From: QZLE01 sp033852075
GTDB taxonomy: Bacteria > Pseudomonadota > Gammaproteobacteria > QZLD01
Length of the DNA stretch: 64,000 nucleotides
Reading direction: 5' to 3'
Assembly (NCBI GenBank): GCA_033852075.1
Contig: JAWSVC010000005.1
Span: 1 to 64,000, forward strand
The translations under genes and the position numbers were made by a program. Below are positions 9,590-18,672 of the stretch, one piece after another; the first letter of the stretch is position 1, and every line of letters starts with the position of its first letter. The notes under the pieces were generated by a model that had not been told where the DNA came from, did not search any database, and saw nothing but the letters and a program-made list of their open reading frames with translations.

Positions 9590-10132
9590 TTAGCAACTCA
9601 ACTGTGAAGCAAGTTTTTTCAGCTTTCCAGTCACAGAACCATCGATGACCAGATCTCCTGCGCGTAGCACTGCTCCACCCAGAAGGGTTTCATCAACTTC
9701 ACATTCCAGGGTTATTTCTCTATCCAGTTTCTGCTTAAGCGCATTTACCAGATTTTCCTGTTGTGCCTGCGAAATCTCAAATGCAGAAACCACATTTACT
9801 TCTATGGTTTTTTCCTGCTCAGCCCTTAATTCTTCATAAAAAGCCTTAATTTCGCTAACAACTCCCAACCTGTTGTAGTAGGTGAGTATATTGATGAGGT
9901 TTTTGGTTTTATCGGTCAATTTTACAACTGTTTCACACGCCTCTACGATAATCTGCCCCATCTCTTCACGAGAAACCTTAGGGCTTTGAATCACAGAAGC
10001 AATCTGCTTATCTTCGGTAACTGTAACCAAAGCAGATAGTAAATCTGACCATTGCTGAAATTCCCCAGATTCAAGAGCTACTTCAAAAATAGCTCTTGCA
10101 TAGGGGCGAGCAATACCGGCTGTAATTACCAT
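9590..10132 (-). CDS. atpH: ATP synthase delta subunit
   Basis: The 180-aa delta (OSCP-like) subunit, which holds the peripheral stalk to the top of F1. ARPYARAIFEVALESG at the N terminus and the C-terminal pattern DETLLGGAVLRAGDLVIDGSV are diagnostic. The reading frame starts 11 nt after atpF. Confidence 0.96.
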   Translation of the reverse strand: MVITAGIARPYARAIFEVALESGEFQQWSDLLSALVTVTEDKQIASVIQSPKVSREEMGQIIVEACETVVKLTDKTKNLINILTYYNRLGVVSEIKAFYEELRAEQEKTIEVNVVSAFEISQAQQENLVNALKQKLDREITLECEVDETLLGGAVLRAGDLVIDGSVTGKLKKLASQLSC

Positions 10133-10143
10133 AATTCCTGCCC

Positions 10144-10614
10144 CTATAACTGGTTAGCCAGTTCTTCCAACATCTGCTCATGATCTTTTGCAGAGATCTC
10201 TCTTGCGATGATCTTTTCTGCACCAGCCACAGCAAGTTGTGCAACCTGCTTTTGCAGTTTTTCTTGAGCCTGTTTAAATTCATGCTCAATTTGTGCCTGC
10301 GTTGTGACCAGGAGCTTTTCGCTCTCGACTCTGGCAGCTTCTTTAGAATCAGCTACGATTTCAGCGCTTCTTTTATTTGCTTGTTCTAGGATTTCGGACG
10401 CTTCAAGCTTTGCTTCTTTAAGCATCTCAGCAACCTTATCCTGAACACTCTTGAGCTCTAACTCACTTTTTTCTGCTGCTTCAATACCTTTAGCTATTTT
10501 TTCACGACGTTCTTCCATCGCTTGAAATAGAGGAGGCCATATCCACTTTACAGTTATGATGACAAGCATCATAAATGAGATAGTTTGCCCTATAAGCGTA
10601 ATATTTATTTCCAC
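10144..10614 (-). CDS. atpF: ATP synthase b subunit
   Basis: The 156-aa Fo subunit b forms the peripheral stalk. A single N-terminal membrane segment (about residues 5-25, TLIGQTISFMMLVIITVKWIW) is followed by a long charged helix rich in Glu, Lys and Ala, predicted to form a right-handed coiled coil. Length equals that of E. coli b. Confidence 0.96.
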   Translation of the reverse strand: MEINITLIGQTISFMMLVIITVKWIWPPLFQAMEERREKIAKGIEAAEKSELELKSVQDKVAEMLKEAKLEASEILEQANKRSAEIVADSKEAARVESEKLLVTTQAQIEHEFKQAQEKLQKQVAQLAVAGAEKIIAREISAKDHEQMLEELANQL

Positions 10615-10691
10615 TGATAAGTCCCCTTGAAACCAAGGTTAATCTAAATACGTTATGTTTTAAGCTTATTTAAGCTTTATCAAACGTACTA

Positions 10692-11000
10692 TTAATGCGC
10701 TAATTGAGCAGCAGACGCGATTAGACTTGAAACAACAGGGTTACTGAATGCGAAGATCATAGCAACACCAACACCGATCATAGAAACCGCATCCACAAGA
10801 CCAGCGATGATGAATAGTTTAACCTGTAGATCTGACATTAGTTCTGGCTGACGTACGCAACTATCGAAGAACTTAGCACCAAGGTATGAAAAGCCAGCAC
10901 CTGTAGTTACAGCAGCAACTGAAACAATGATTGCAATTGCAATTACTGAAATATAGCTCACACTACCAATCTGCGAGATTATTAGATCTGTACCTGTCAT
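10692..11000 (-). CDS. atpE: ATP synthase c subunit
   Basis: The proteolipid of the Fo rotor ring. Two membrane helices flank a polar loop with RQPEL. The ion-binding carboxylate is the Asp of GLVDAVSMIGVG in the second helix, and no sodium-type Gln/Glu-Ser signature is seen, which suggests proton coupling. At 102 aa it is longer than the approximately 79 aa of the E. coli protein because of extra residues at both ends (a MTGTDLIISQIGSVSY lead and a SLIASAAQLAH tail). Confidence 0.95.
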   Translation of the reverse strand: MTGTDLIISQIGSVSYISVIAIAIIVSVAAVTTGAGFSYLGAKFFDSCVRQPELMSDLQVKLFIIAGLVDAVSMIGVGVAMIFAFSNPVVSSLIASAAQLAH

Positions 11001-11070
11001 CTTTCCTCCTAATGAAAAAGATTAGTTGATTAAAAACACTTAAAAATAGGCTTAAAACCCGACCAATGAT

Positions 11071-11850
11071 TTAGTGAGAATCAAAGGCCATACTCATATA
11101 GATGAGTGATAACATCATAAATATGAATGCTTGTAGCGTGATAATAAATATGTGGAATAGCGCCCAAGGCAAGCTTGCGCCCCATTGTCCCCACCATGGC
11201 AATAATGCCATAAGAATGAAGAACAATTCTCCAACATACATATTACCGTACAGCCTAAGTGCTAACGAGAAAGGTTTTGCAAGATCTTCTACCATTCTCA
11301 GCACTATATTAAATGGCATCAAAAAGATACCAAATGGGGCTGTTGCGTATTCTTTAGCAAATTTTGCTATGCCTTTATGTTTAATTCCGAAGAAATAAAC
11401 AATCGCAAAAACACCTAATGCAGTACCCAGTGTTCCGTTTATATCTGTAGACGGAACAACTTTAAGGTTATGTATTCCTAATAAATTTGCCAATGATGGC
11501 AAATAGTCGATTGGAATAAGATCCATCAAGTTAAACAAAAATACCCAACAGAAGATAGCAAGCCCAATAGGAGCAAGCACTGAAGGGTGGCCATGAAAGA
11601 CCTCTGTAACCTGTGCTTCGACAAATTCAAATAATATTTCACAGAAATTTTGCAGGCGCCCAGGCACACCGGATGTAGCGCGCTTTACACCAATTCTGAA
11701 AATAACCAGGAATACGATACCGAGAACGATAGAAAAGAAGAGGGTGTCGATGTGAAGCTTCATAAAGCCTTCACCAGTGCTCAGTGGTGTCAAATGATGA
11801 AGTATATATTCATTATTTGTCATTGAGGCTGAACCAGACATAGCTATCAA
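11071..11850 (-). CDS. atpB: ATP synthase a subunit
   Basis: The 259-aa Fo subunit a provides the proton half-channels. Several membrane helices are visible. The essential arginine sits in the KPFSLALRLYGNMYVGEL segment. ANLLGIHNLKVVPSTDINGT is the conserved periplasmic or loop region. Order atpI-atpB-atpE matches other gammaproteobacteria. Confidence 0.96.
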   Translation of the reverse strand: MIAMSGSASMTNNEYILHHLTPLSTGEGFMKLHIDTLFFSIVLGIVFLVIFRIGVKRATSGVPGRLQNFCEILFEFVEAQVTEVFHGHPSVLAPIGLAIFCWVFLFNLMDLIPIDYLPSLANLLGIHNLKVVPSTDINGTLGTALGVFAIVYFFGIKHKGIAKFAKEYATAPFGIFLMPFNIVLRMVEDLAKPFSLALRLYGNMYVGELFFILMALLPWWGQWGASLPWALFHIFIITLQAFIFMMLSLIYMSMAFDSH

Positions 11851-11863
11851 CTCTCCTTCGGTA

Positions 11864-12373
11864 TTAAGATACCTTTGTACGCATTAATGAGATCCAAAAC
11901 GCCACGTATGTCAAAGCAAATGTAGCTAACATTGGTAACATTTTGGGTTTTATAACAATCACAACTACAGCAAGCATAGTTGAAATTAAAACCGTTTTCA
12001 CAACCTCGCCCCAAAAAAACAAGCGGCGAGCTGCCTTCGGATCTTTAGATCCTTTGCTGGCAAACATTATGTATACCAGTATCAGGTGTGGGAGCGTACT
12101 AGAAATCCCACCAAAAAATCCTGCTTTCGCACCTTCCGGACCAAGGAAGATAAAAAACAGCGCGCTTGCAACCAGAGTTAATGTCAGTTGTACCAGAACC
12201 ACCCTGAGCGCGAAATTCCTAGGCTGACTTCGATTCTCTTTTGGGAAGTCTTCAGTATGTTGAAAACGTTCATCTCTTTGAGAATCACCACCGAGACCAA
12301 CCGGTGATTTAGTCTGTCCCGACAACTCGTATCGATTTCCCTTTCCTCCTGCAAAGTTCTTTTCGATTCGCAA
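11864..12373 (-). CDS. atpI: ATP synthase assembly protein AtpI-like
   Basis: A 169-aa membrane protein opening the atp operon, 13 nt before atpB. The last 115 residues hold four hydrophobic segments (LVQLTLTLVASALFFIFL, AGFFGGISSTLPHLILVYIM, VVKTVLISTMLAVVVIVI, MLPMLATFALTYVAFWI), matching the AtpI family, which helps c-ring assembly. The first 50 residues are polar, longer than usual, and may reflect a start codon placed too far upstream. Identity rests on position and topology. Confidence 0.8.
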   Translation of the reverse strand: MRIEKNFAGGKGNRYELSGQTKSPVGLGGDSQRDERFQHTEDFPKENRSQPRNFALRVVLVQLTLTLVASALFFIFLGPEGAKAGFFGGISSTLPHLILVYIMFASKGSKDPKAARRLFFWGEVVKTVLISTMLAVVVIVIKPKMLPMLATFALTYVAFWISLMRTKVS

Positions 12374-12521
12374 TTGCTAGACCCTAATTATTCGACCGGG
12401 ATAATCATAAGTGGAATTTTTTTCCTCATCAACAAAAATTCGCTGTTTATATCGTTTTTTTTTTGTCGATTAGAGATTTTTTATTGGTTATTTTTTAACC
12501 ACTTTCGCACTAAAATTAACG

Positions 12522-13391
12522 TTATTTTATATGCTCGATGATCCCATCAAGCTCATCTAAATTATTGTAATGTATGACTAATTTACCAGAACCTTTTTGG
12601 GAGTGTTGTAGTAAAACCCTGGCATTTAATCTTGTCGCCAGATCGGTTTCCAAACGACTAATATTAGGATCACTTTTTTGTGATTTTGTTGACGATTTTT
12701 CTGCACCTTGAAGCAGATTTTTGACCATTTTTTCAGTTTCACGTACAGAAGCACCTTTGCTAGCGATAATTTTTGCTAGTGATTTTTGCTCTTCTCCAGG
12801 TAGTGAAAGCAGGGCACGAGCATGACCCATTTCCAATTCTCGAGCCTCAACTAACTCTTTTACGAATGGGTGCAAATCTAATAATCTTAGAAGATTACTT
12901 ACAGCTGCGCGTGATCTTCCAACCGCATCAGCAGCCATCTGATGGGTCATATTAAATTCGTCTATAAGACGCTGCAACGCCATTGCCTCTTCAAGAGGAT
13001 TTAGATTTTCACGCTGGATATTTTCAATTAGCGCCATGGCAATCGCAGCGCTATCCGGAACATCTTTGATTACCGCCGTAATTGTATCTAAACCAGCAAG
13101 TTGCGAAGCACGCCAACGCCTTTCACCAGCTATAATCTCGTATTTGTCTTGTCCGATTGGACGTACACAGATTGGCTGTACCAAACCCTGTTCTTTGATT
13201 GAATCAGCTAACTCCTGCAGGGTTTCCTGACGCATATCGACACGTGGCTGGTATTGCCCGCGCTGTAGCTGTTCTATAGGAATGTCTTTTAATTTGTCGT
13301 TTGCATTTACTTCTTTTGCTGTTTCAACAACAGAGGCACCAGATAATAGCGACTCTAAACCTCTTCCAAGGCTTCTTTTCTTTGCAGCCAT
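12522..13391 (-). CDS. parB: Chromosome partitioning protein ParB
   Basis: ParB binds parS sites and loads onto DNA as a CTP-gated clamp to segregate the origin. The 289-aa protein opens with KRSLGRGLESLL, has the CTP-binding boxes ERRWRASQLAG (in AGERRWRA) and ENIQRENLNPLEEA, a helix-turn-helix region around MTHQMAADAVGRSRAAVSNLLRLL, and a C-terminal dimerisation segment. It follows parA by 37 nt. Candidate target sites are the two parS-like sequences inside recF at 24750 and 25371. Confidence 0.96.
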   Translation of the reverse strand: MAAKKRSLGRGLESLLSGASVVETAKEVNANDKLKDIPIEQLQRGQYQPRVDMRQETLQELADSIKEQGLVQPICVRPIGQDKYEIIAGERRWRASQLAGLDTITAVIKDVPDSAAIAMALIENIQRENLNPLEEAMALQRLIDEFNMTHQMAADAVGRSRAAVSNLLRLLDLHPFVKELVEARELEMGHARALLSLPGEEQKSLAKIIASKGASVRETEKMVKNLLQGAEKSSTKSQKSDPNISRLETDLATRLNARVLLQHSQKGSGKLVIHYNNLDELDGIIEHIK

Positions 13392-13428
13392 TCTTTATTC
13401 CTTAATTCCTTAACCAGACTTTTTATGA

Positions 13429-14202
13429 CTAAAGGCCAACTTTCATCTGTTTGCGTAATATCTCTGCAGCCAATGCTCTGTATGCTACCGCACCTCGCGA
13501 CAGCTTATCGTATAGGTTCACAGGCATCCCATGACTTGGAGCCTCAGCCAACTTAACGTTTCTTGGGATTACTGTTGTGTAAACCTTTTCTTTAAAGTGT
13601 TTGAGCAATTGGGCAGCTACTTCATTGGAAAGATTGTTACGATTATCTGACATAGTGCGCAGCATTCCCTCTATCTCAAGTTTAGGATTTGCTGCTGTCT
13701 TGATTTGATCAACGGTATCCAATAACGATGACAACCCTTCAAGGGCATAATATTCACATTGAATTGGTATTAATACGCCGTCAGCTGCGACTAAAGCATT
13801 AATAGTAAGCAAGCTCAACGAAGGAGGGCAGTCAATTATAATAAAATCATATTCGTTTTTTAGGATAACCAATTGTAAGCGCAGTTTTTGTTCGCGCTGC
13901 GGCATCTCCATCATTGCAACTTCTGCAGCAGTTAGATCAGTATTAGATGGAATAACATCAAACCCAGCCTCTACTCTGACTATTGCATCGCGAATCCCTA
14001 TTTCACCTAAAAGCACCTCACAAGCAGTATTAACAGCTTGATATTTATCTACGCCACATCCCATGGATGCATTTCCCTGAGGATCTAAATCAAGCAATAA
14101 CACTTTTTTATTTGATGCTGCTAATGATGCAGCCAGATTTACACTAGTTGTGGTCTTTCCAACTCCGCCTTTTTGATTGGTAATAGCGATTATTCTTGCC
14201 AT
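13429..14202 (-). CDS. parA: Chromosome partitioning ATPase ParA
   Basis: A 257-aa Walker-type ATPase (Soj/ParA). The deviant Walker A motif KGGVGKTTTSVNLAASL is at residues 11-27 and DLDPQGNASMG and DFIIIDCPPSL follow. ATP-bound ParA binds nucleoid DNA and pulls ParB-parS complexes apart. It is in a parA-parB pair between rsmG and the atp operon, the ancestral origin-proximal position. Confidence 0.96.
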   Translation of the reverse strand: MARIIAITNQKGGVGKTTTSVNLAASLAASNKKVLLLDLDPQGNASMGCGVDKYQAVNTACEVLLGEIGIRDAIVRVEAGFDVIPSNTDLTAAEVAMMEMPQREQKLRLQLVILKNEYDFIIIDCPPSLSLLTINALVAADGVLIPIQCEYYALEGLSSLLDTVDQIKTAANPKLEIEGMLRTMSDNRNNLSNEVAAQLLKHFKEKVYTTVIPRNVKLAEAPSHGMPVNLYDKLSRGAVAYRALAAEILRKQMKVGL

Positions 14203-14259
14203 TGGTGTTTCCTTACAAAATGTTTTGCATCAATTCATGCTTAGCAGATACCAGCTCAA

Positions 14260-14886
14260 CTATATGCGCTTCACCTTTACAAGATGTCTCTGCGCCTCCA
14301 GTTTTGGGACCCTTAAGGTTATCACTTCTGAATCAAAAATGTGAGGATCAATTTGCTTTAACTCCTCTTCCGGAACTTGTCCCTTCATCGCCAACATCTC
14401 TCCATTTGGCTCTAGATAAGGATTTACCAGATCTATAAAATCCTGGGTAGAGGTAAAAGCCCGTGAAATTATCTGATCAAACCCATCAGTATTTGTCAGC
14501 TTTTCTATTCGACAGTTTTCTATCACGACATTTTTTATTCCAAGCTCGATTACCGCTTGTTGAATAAAACGTGTTTTTTTCCCGTTGCTATCCAGAAGTG
14601 TAAATTTTATTTCTGGTAGACACAGCGCTAAAGGTATCCCAGGTATTCCTGGACCAGTTCCAACATCTAATACTGTTTTTCCTTTTATATATGGAAGTAC
14701 AGAAAGGCTATCAAGAGTATGGAGCACTACCATCTCTTTGGGATCTTTGATAGCAGTAAGATTAAAAGCCTTGTTCCATTTTTCCAAAAGAGCGATGTAG
14801 GCCAGCTGCTGATCTAGCCTCACCTGCTCTGGAGTTAGGCCCAGATCTTCGATTCCGTTTTGTAGTATATTTTTCAGTTGCTGCAT
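14260..14886 (-). CDS. rsmG: 16S rRNA (guanine-527-N7)-methyltransferase RsmG (GidB)
   Basis: RsmG methylates N7 of G527 in 16S rRNA using S-adenosylmethionine. The SAM-binding motif VLDVGTGPGIPGIPLAL and the downstream LDSNGKKTRF segment are clear. I start the protein at the ATG of MQQLKNILQNG (208 aa). A frame open for 30 more codons upstream reads into an inverted-repeat element and has no homology value. It is 57 nt before parA. Confidence 0.93.
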   Translation of the reverse strand: MQQLKNILQNGIEDLGLTPEQVRLDQQLAYIALLEKWNKAFNLTAIKDPKEMVVLHTLDSLSVLPYIKGKTVLDVGTGPGIPGIPLALCLPEIKFTLLDSNGKKTRFIQQAVIELGIKNVVIENCRIEKLTNTDGFDQIISRAFTSTQDFIDLVNPYLEPNGEMLAMKGQVPEEELKQIDPHIFDSEVITLRVPKLEAQRHLVKVKRI

Positions 14887-14895
14887 TTTAATAGC

Positions 14896-15135
14896 CGTCA
14901 TACCGGCGAAGGCCCACTGCTGTCCGGGGAAATAAATTAATAGAATCAAGATGGCTGAGCGTAGCCGAAGCCTCAATGATTCTATTAATTTTTCTTGACC
15001 CTTCGGCTACGCTCAGGGAGCTTGAAAAATTTAAGTTTAAAATTGCTAATTTCATTGTAAAACCCTGCTCTATATCGTTTTCCAAAGACCTGCAGTATTT
15101 TCCCCGGACAGCAGTGGGCCTTCGCCGGTATGACG
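14896..15135. repeat. 240-bp nested inverted-repeat element (copy 1) between rsmG and mnmG
   Basis: Perfect 37-bp outer arms lie at 14896-14932 and 15099-15135; each begins at its outer end with CGTCATACCGGCGAAGG. Inside, a 15-bp perfect inverted repeat (14934-14948 with 14977-14991, AAATTAATAGAATCA) overlaps a 16-bp one, CTGAGCGTAGCCGAAG at 14955-14970 with its complement at 15001-15016. The two inner pairings are mutually exclusive. There is no reading frame of note. A degenerate copy lies at 17125-17275 in the opposite orientation. Confidence 0.88.
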
Positions 15136-15148
15136 TTTACTATGCTTG

Positions 15149-17038
15149 TTATCCTTCCCTATGCACCGAGCTCTTCTTCAGGTGCACCAACACCAAGGAT
15201 ACTGCTGCAGGTGTTACCCCAGAAATACGCGATGCTTGACCAATGGTTTCTGGGCGGTGATCCTCTAACTTACCGCGCACTTCATTCGATAATCCAACTA
15301 CCTTGGTGTAATCAATATCAGCAGGAATCTTCATGGTTTCATAACGAGCAGAGCGAGCAATCTCTTCCTTTTGCCTATCAATATAACCTGAATATTTAGC
15401 CTGTATCTCTACCTGTTCAGCAACAAGAGGATCGGTTACCGATTCCCCAAACTCTTCCAATTCACTTAATGCGGCATAGGTAACCTTGGGGCGACGAATC
15501 AGATCAGAAATTTTGTAGTCTTTGTTTAGCTCAGTTCCAAATAATTCCTGCTGTTTTTCTTTACTAATTTTATTGTGATGAATTATGGTTTCTTTCAACC
15601 TTTGCTGTTCACTCTCTATTGCATCACGTTTTTCACAATATTTTTTCCAGTGTTCATCAGAAACAACCCCACATTCACGCCCTTTTTCAGTCAAACGCAG
15701 ATCAGCATTATCCTCACGCAGAATCAAACGATATTCGGCACGACTGGTAAACATACGATATGGTTCATTGGTACCAAGGGTTATAAGATCGTCGATCAAC
15801 ACTCCTATATAAGCCTCATCTCTTTTAGGAGTCCACTGTTCTCTACCCTGAATCTTAAGCGCAGCATTCATTCCTGCTATAAGCCCTTGAGCTGCAGCCT
15901 CTTCGTAACCTGTGGTTCCATTAATCTGTCCAGCAAAATAAAGTGAATCAACCAGCTTGGTTTCTAATGTATATTTAAGTTCGCGTGGATCAAAATAATC
16001 ATATTCAATAGCGTATCCGGGACGCAGGATATATGCGTTCTCAAAACCAGTTATCGACCTGACATATCGATACTGAATATCGAAAGGCAAACTGGTGGAA
16101 ATACCATTTGGATATACCTCGTGAGTATCGAGTCCTTCTGGTTCAACAAATACTTGATGTGATGTTTTGTCGGCAAAGCGATGGATTTTATCTTCGATTG
16201 AAGGGCAATATCTTGGTCCAACACCATCAATTACCCCTTGAAACAAAGGAGAGCGATCTAATCCACTACGGATAATGTCGTGAGTTTCTTCTGAGGTGTA
16301 GGTAATGTAACAACACACCTGTCTTGGATGCTGGTCTGCACTTCCGAAATAGGAAAATACCGGGATAGGTGTATCTCCTGGCTGCGGAGTAAGTTTTTCC
16401 CAATTTATGGTTTTTCCATCTATTCTTGGAGGGGTTCCTGTTTTCAGACGCTCCATCTGAAAATTTCTTTCTCGTAAATTTTGTGCAAGACTAATTGAAG
16501 CAGGATCGCCAGCGCGCCCACCTTCATAGTTTTCCATTCCAATATGAATCTTACCGTTAAGAAATGTTCCTGCTGTCAAAACTACCGCATCAGCGCGAAA
16601 CCTTAATCCCATTTCGGTAATAACACCTACTACTTTGTCGTTTTCAATAATCAGATCATCAACGGCTTGTTGAAAGATGTTAAGATTTTCCTGCTTGTCG
16701 AACTCTTCTAAAATCGCTGCTTTATATAACTTTCGATCAACCTGTGCACGGGTAGCTCTTACTGCAGGACCTTTTCTTTGGTTAAGAATACGAAACTGGA
16801 TCCCTGCTTTATCGGTTGCCTTGGCCATTACTCCACCAAGAGCATCCACCTCTTTTACTAAATGCCCTTTACCTATACCACCAATAGATGGGTTACAGCT
16901 TATTGCGCCAATTGTTTCAACACTGTGAGTAAGAAGCAAAGTGCTACATCCAACACGAGCAGCAGCATGAGCAGCCTCTATTCCGGCATGACCGCCACCA
17001 ACAACTATTACTTGAAATTTATCAGGATGATCTAACAT
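15149..17038 (-). CDS. mnmG: tRNA uridine 5-carboxymethylaminomethyl modification enzyme MnmG (GidA)
   Basis: MnmG, with MnmE, adds the carboxymethylaminomethyl group to wobble U34 of several tRNAs. The 629-aa FAD protein shows the dinucleotide-binding motif VVGGGHAGIEAAHAAARVG at residues 11-29, CNPSIGGIGKGHLVKE, the GTFLNGKIHIG segment and the RPGYAIEYDYFDP and GQINGTTGYEEAAAQG signatures. Length is normal. Inverted-repeat elements lie on both sides of the gene. Confidence 0.97.
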   Translation of the reverse strand: MLDHPDKFQVIVVGGGHAGIEAAHAAARVGCSTLLLTHSVETIGAISCNPSIGGIGKGHLVKEVDALGGVMAKATDKAGIQFRILNQRKGPAVRATRAQVDRKLYKAAILEEFDKQENLNIFQQAVDDLIIENDKVVGVITEMGLRFRADAVVLTAGTFLNGKIHIGMENYEGGRAGDPASISLAQNLRERNFQMERLKTGTPPRIDGKTINWEKLTPQPGDTPIPVFSYFGSADQHPRQVCCYITYTSEETHDIIRSGLDRSPLFQGVIDGVGPRYCPSIEDKIHRFADKTSHQVFVEPEGLDTHEVYPNGISTSLPFDIQYRYVRSITGFENAYILRPGYAIEYDYFDPRELKYTLETKLVDSLYFAGQINGTTGYEEAAAQGLIAGMNAALKIQGREQWTPKRDEAYIGVLIDDLITLGTNEPYRMFTSRAEYRLILREDNADLRLTEKGRECGVVSDEHWKKYCEKRDAIESEQQRLKETIIHHNKISKEKQQELFGTELNKDYKISDLIRRPKVTYAALSELEEFGESVTDPLVAEQVEIQAKYSGYIDRQKEEIARSARYETMKIPADIDYTKVVGLSNEVRGKLEDHRPETIGQASRISGVTPAAVSLVLVHLKKSSVHREG

Positions 17039-17124
17039 TCTTTACTTCTATTTTTCTACTTATCAATAAGGGTAGGGGATTTTAGTTGAAATCTCTTTTA
17101 TTAGCAATGGGTTATAGTTTATTT

Positions 17125-17275
17125 ATAGGCTAAAAATTTTAAGGTTCCTGAGCGTAGCCGAAGGGTCAACAAAAATAATAGAATCAATGAGACTTCGGCT
17201 ACGCTCAGCCATCTTAATTCTATTATTTTTTTCTACAGGCAGTAGTGGACATTCGCCAGTATGGCGCTGAAAAAT
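17125..17275. repeat. Inverted-repeat element (copy 2, degenerate) between mnmG and mnmE
   Basis: This is the reverse complement of the copy at 14896-15135, with substitutions. CTGAGCGTAGCCGAAG (17148-17163) pairs with its complement at 17193-17208. AAAAATAATAGAAT (17171-17184) pairs with 17217-17230. A decayed single outer arm follows (CAGGCAGTAGTGGACATTCG, then CCAGTATGGCG). Module order and spacing match copy 1 read backwards. Confidence 0.83.
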
Positions 17276-17282
17276 ATTTGAG

Positions 17283-18641
17283 TTATTTTCCAATACAGAA
17301 CGAAGAAAAGATCTCGCCCAAAAGATCATCGGAGGTGAACTCACCGGTAATCTGGTTTAAATGCTGCTGAGCAATTCGCAAATCTTCCGCAGCCAATTCA
17401 CCAGCCATATCCATTTCAAACTGCTGTTGCGCCTGCTCAATAGAAAGCAGGGCATTATTCAGCGCATTCAAATGACGACGACGTGCTATAAAATCTCCAT
17501 CATCGGTTTCATGGAACCCCATGGTTTCTTTAAGGTGTTCACAAAGCAGATCAACACCTTCACCTGTCTTGGCGCTGATAAATACTTCGGTCGCATCTTC
17601 AGTGGTAATTATTTGCGCCTGCTTGCCTTGTTTATCAATCTTATTACGTATAATAGTTACCGGAAGATTTTCAGGTAACTTTTTATGGATATCTTCAACC
17701 GCCTGGTGCAGGTTTTGATCGCTATCAATAATCAATAGAATACGATCAGCTTTTTCTATAGCTCCCCAGGTGCGCTTCATGCCTTCCTGCTCAACCACAT
17801 CATCGGTCTCTCTGATTCCTGCGGTATCAATGATATGTACTGGCATTCCATCGATACTGATATGTTCTTTTAGGGTGTCTCGAGTGGTTCCGGCAATATC
17901 GGTAACAATTGCAGCATCATAACCAGCCAATTTATTAAGCAAACTAGATTTACCAACATTTGGCGCTCCGGCAAGAACAATATTCATTCCATCACGCAAC
18001 AACCTTCCTTGTCTGGCACGATTTAATAGCAGCAGAACATCCTTTTTCAGCTTTTCGATCCGCTGCCCCATATCAGACTCAGCCAGAAAATCGATCTCCT
18101 CTTCTGGAAAATCAATCGCTGATTCTATATAGGTGCGAATATAAACAAGCTGATCAACAAGATTATGTACCTGCTCGGAAAACTCTCCGCTTAATGAACG
18201 CAAGGCTGCTCGTGCGCTCTGCTGGGTTGAGCTTTCTATTAAATCAGCTATTGCCTCAGCCTGAGTCAGGTCGATCTTGCCATTTAAAAACGCTCGTTCA
18301 GAAAACTCACCGGGACGCGCTAACCTGGCACCTAGCTGATTCAGACGATCAATTAGCATATCCATAACCACCGGACTACCATGTCCCTGAATCTCTAACA
18401 CATCTTCACCAGTGAATGATTTCGGATTTGGAAAATAGATTACTATTCCATCATCTATAGTTTGACCGGTATCAGAAAAGAGGTGAGTGTGAATTGCCAG
18501 ACGAGGCTGAAGTTTTTCTTTATTAGTTATTTGTTGTGCTATCTGTACAACATCCGGACCTGATACCCGAATAACACCAACCCCTCCAATTCCGGGAGGG
18601 GTTGCTATTGCACATATAGTATCGTTGCGCTCTAAAGCCAT
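17283..18641 (-). CDS. mnmE: tRNA modification GTPase MnmE (TrmE)
   Basis: MnmE is the GTPase partner of MnmG in tRNA wobble-uridine modification. The 452-aa protein has the N-terminal tetrahydrofolate-binding domain (IAAIATPPG-like start CAIATPPGIGGVGVIRVSG), the G1 motif GAPNVGKSSLLNKL inside a helical domain, the G3 motif DTAGIRE, the G4 motif NKID, and the C-terminal FCIGK with its catalytic cysteine. It is 31 nt from yidC, as in the classic mnmE-yidC-rnpA-rpmH order. Confidence 0.97.
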   Translation of the reverse strand: MALERNDTICAIATPPGIGGVGVIRVSGPDVVQIAQQITNKEKLQPRLAIHTHLFSDTGQTIDDGIVIYFPNPKSFTGEDVLEIQGHGSPVVMDMLIDRLNQLGARLARPGEFSERAFLNGKIDLTQAEAIADLIESSTQQSARAALRSLSGEFSEQVHNLVDQLVYIRTYIESAIDFPEEEIDFLAESDMGQRIEKLKKDVLLLLNRARQGRLLRDGMNIVLAGAPNVGKSSLLNKLAGYDAAIVTDIAGTTRDTLKEHISIDGMPVHIIDTAGIRETDDVVEQEGMKRTWGAIEKADRILLIIDSDQNLHQAVEDIHKKLPENLPVTIIRNKIDKQGKQAQIITTEDATEVFISAKTGEGVDLLCEHLKETMGFHETDDGDFIARRRHLNALNNALLSIEQAQQQFEMDMAGELAAEDLRIAQQHLNQITGEFTSDDLLGEIFSSFCIGK

Positions 18642-18672
18642 GTTTAAGCCTTATTTTTCTTTCAAATAGAAA

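Noticed and set aside
14887..14976. N-terminal extension of rsmG
   Set aside because: The 30 extra codons run through an inverted-repeat element and the internal ATG matches the family start.
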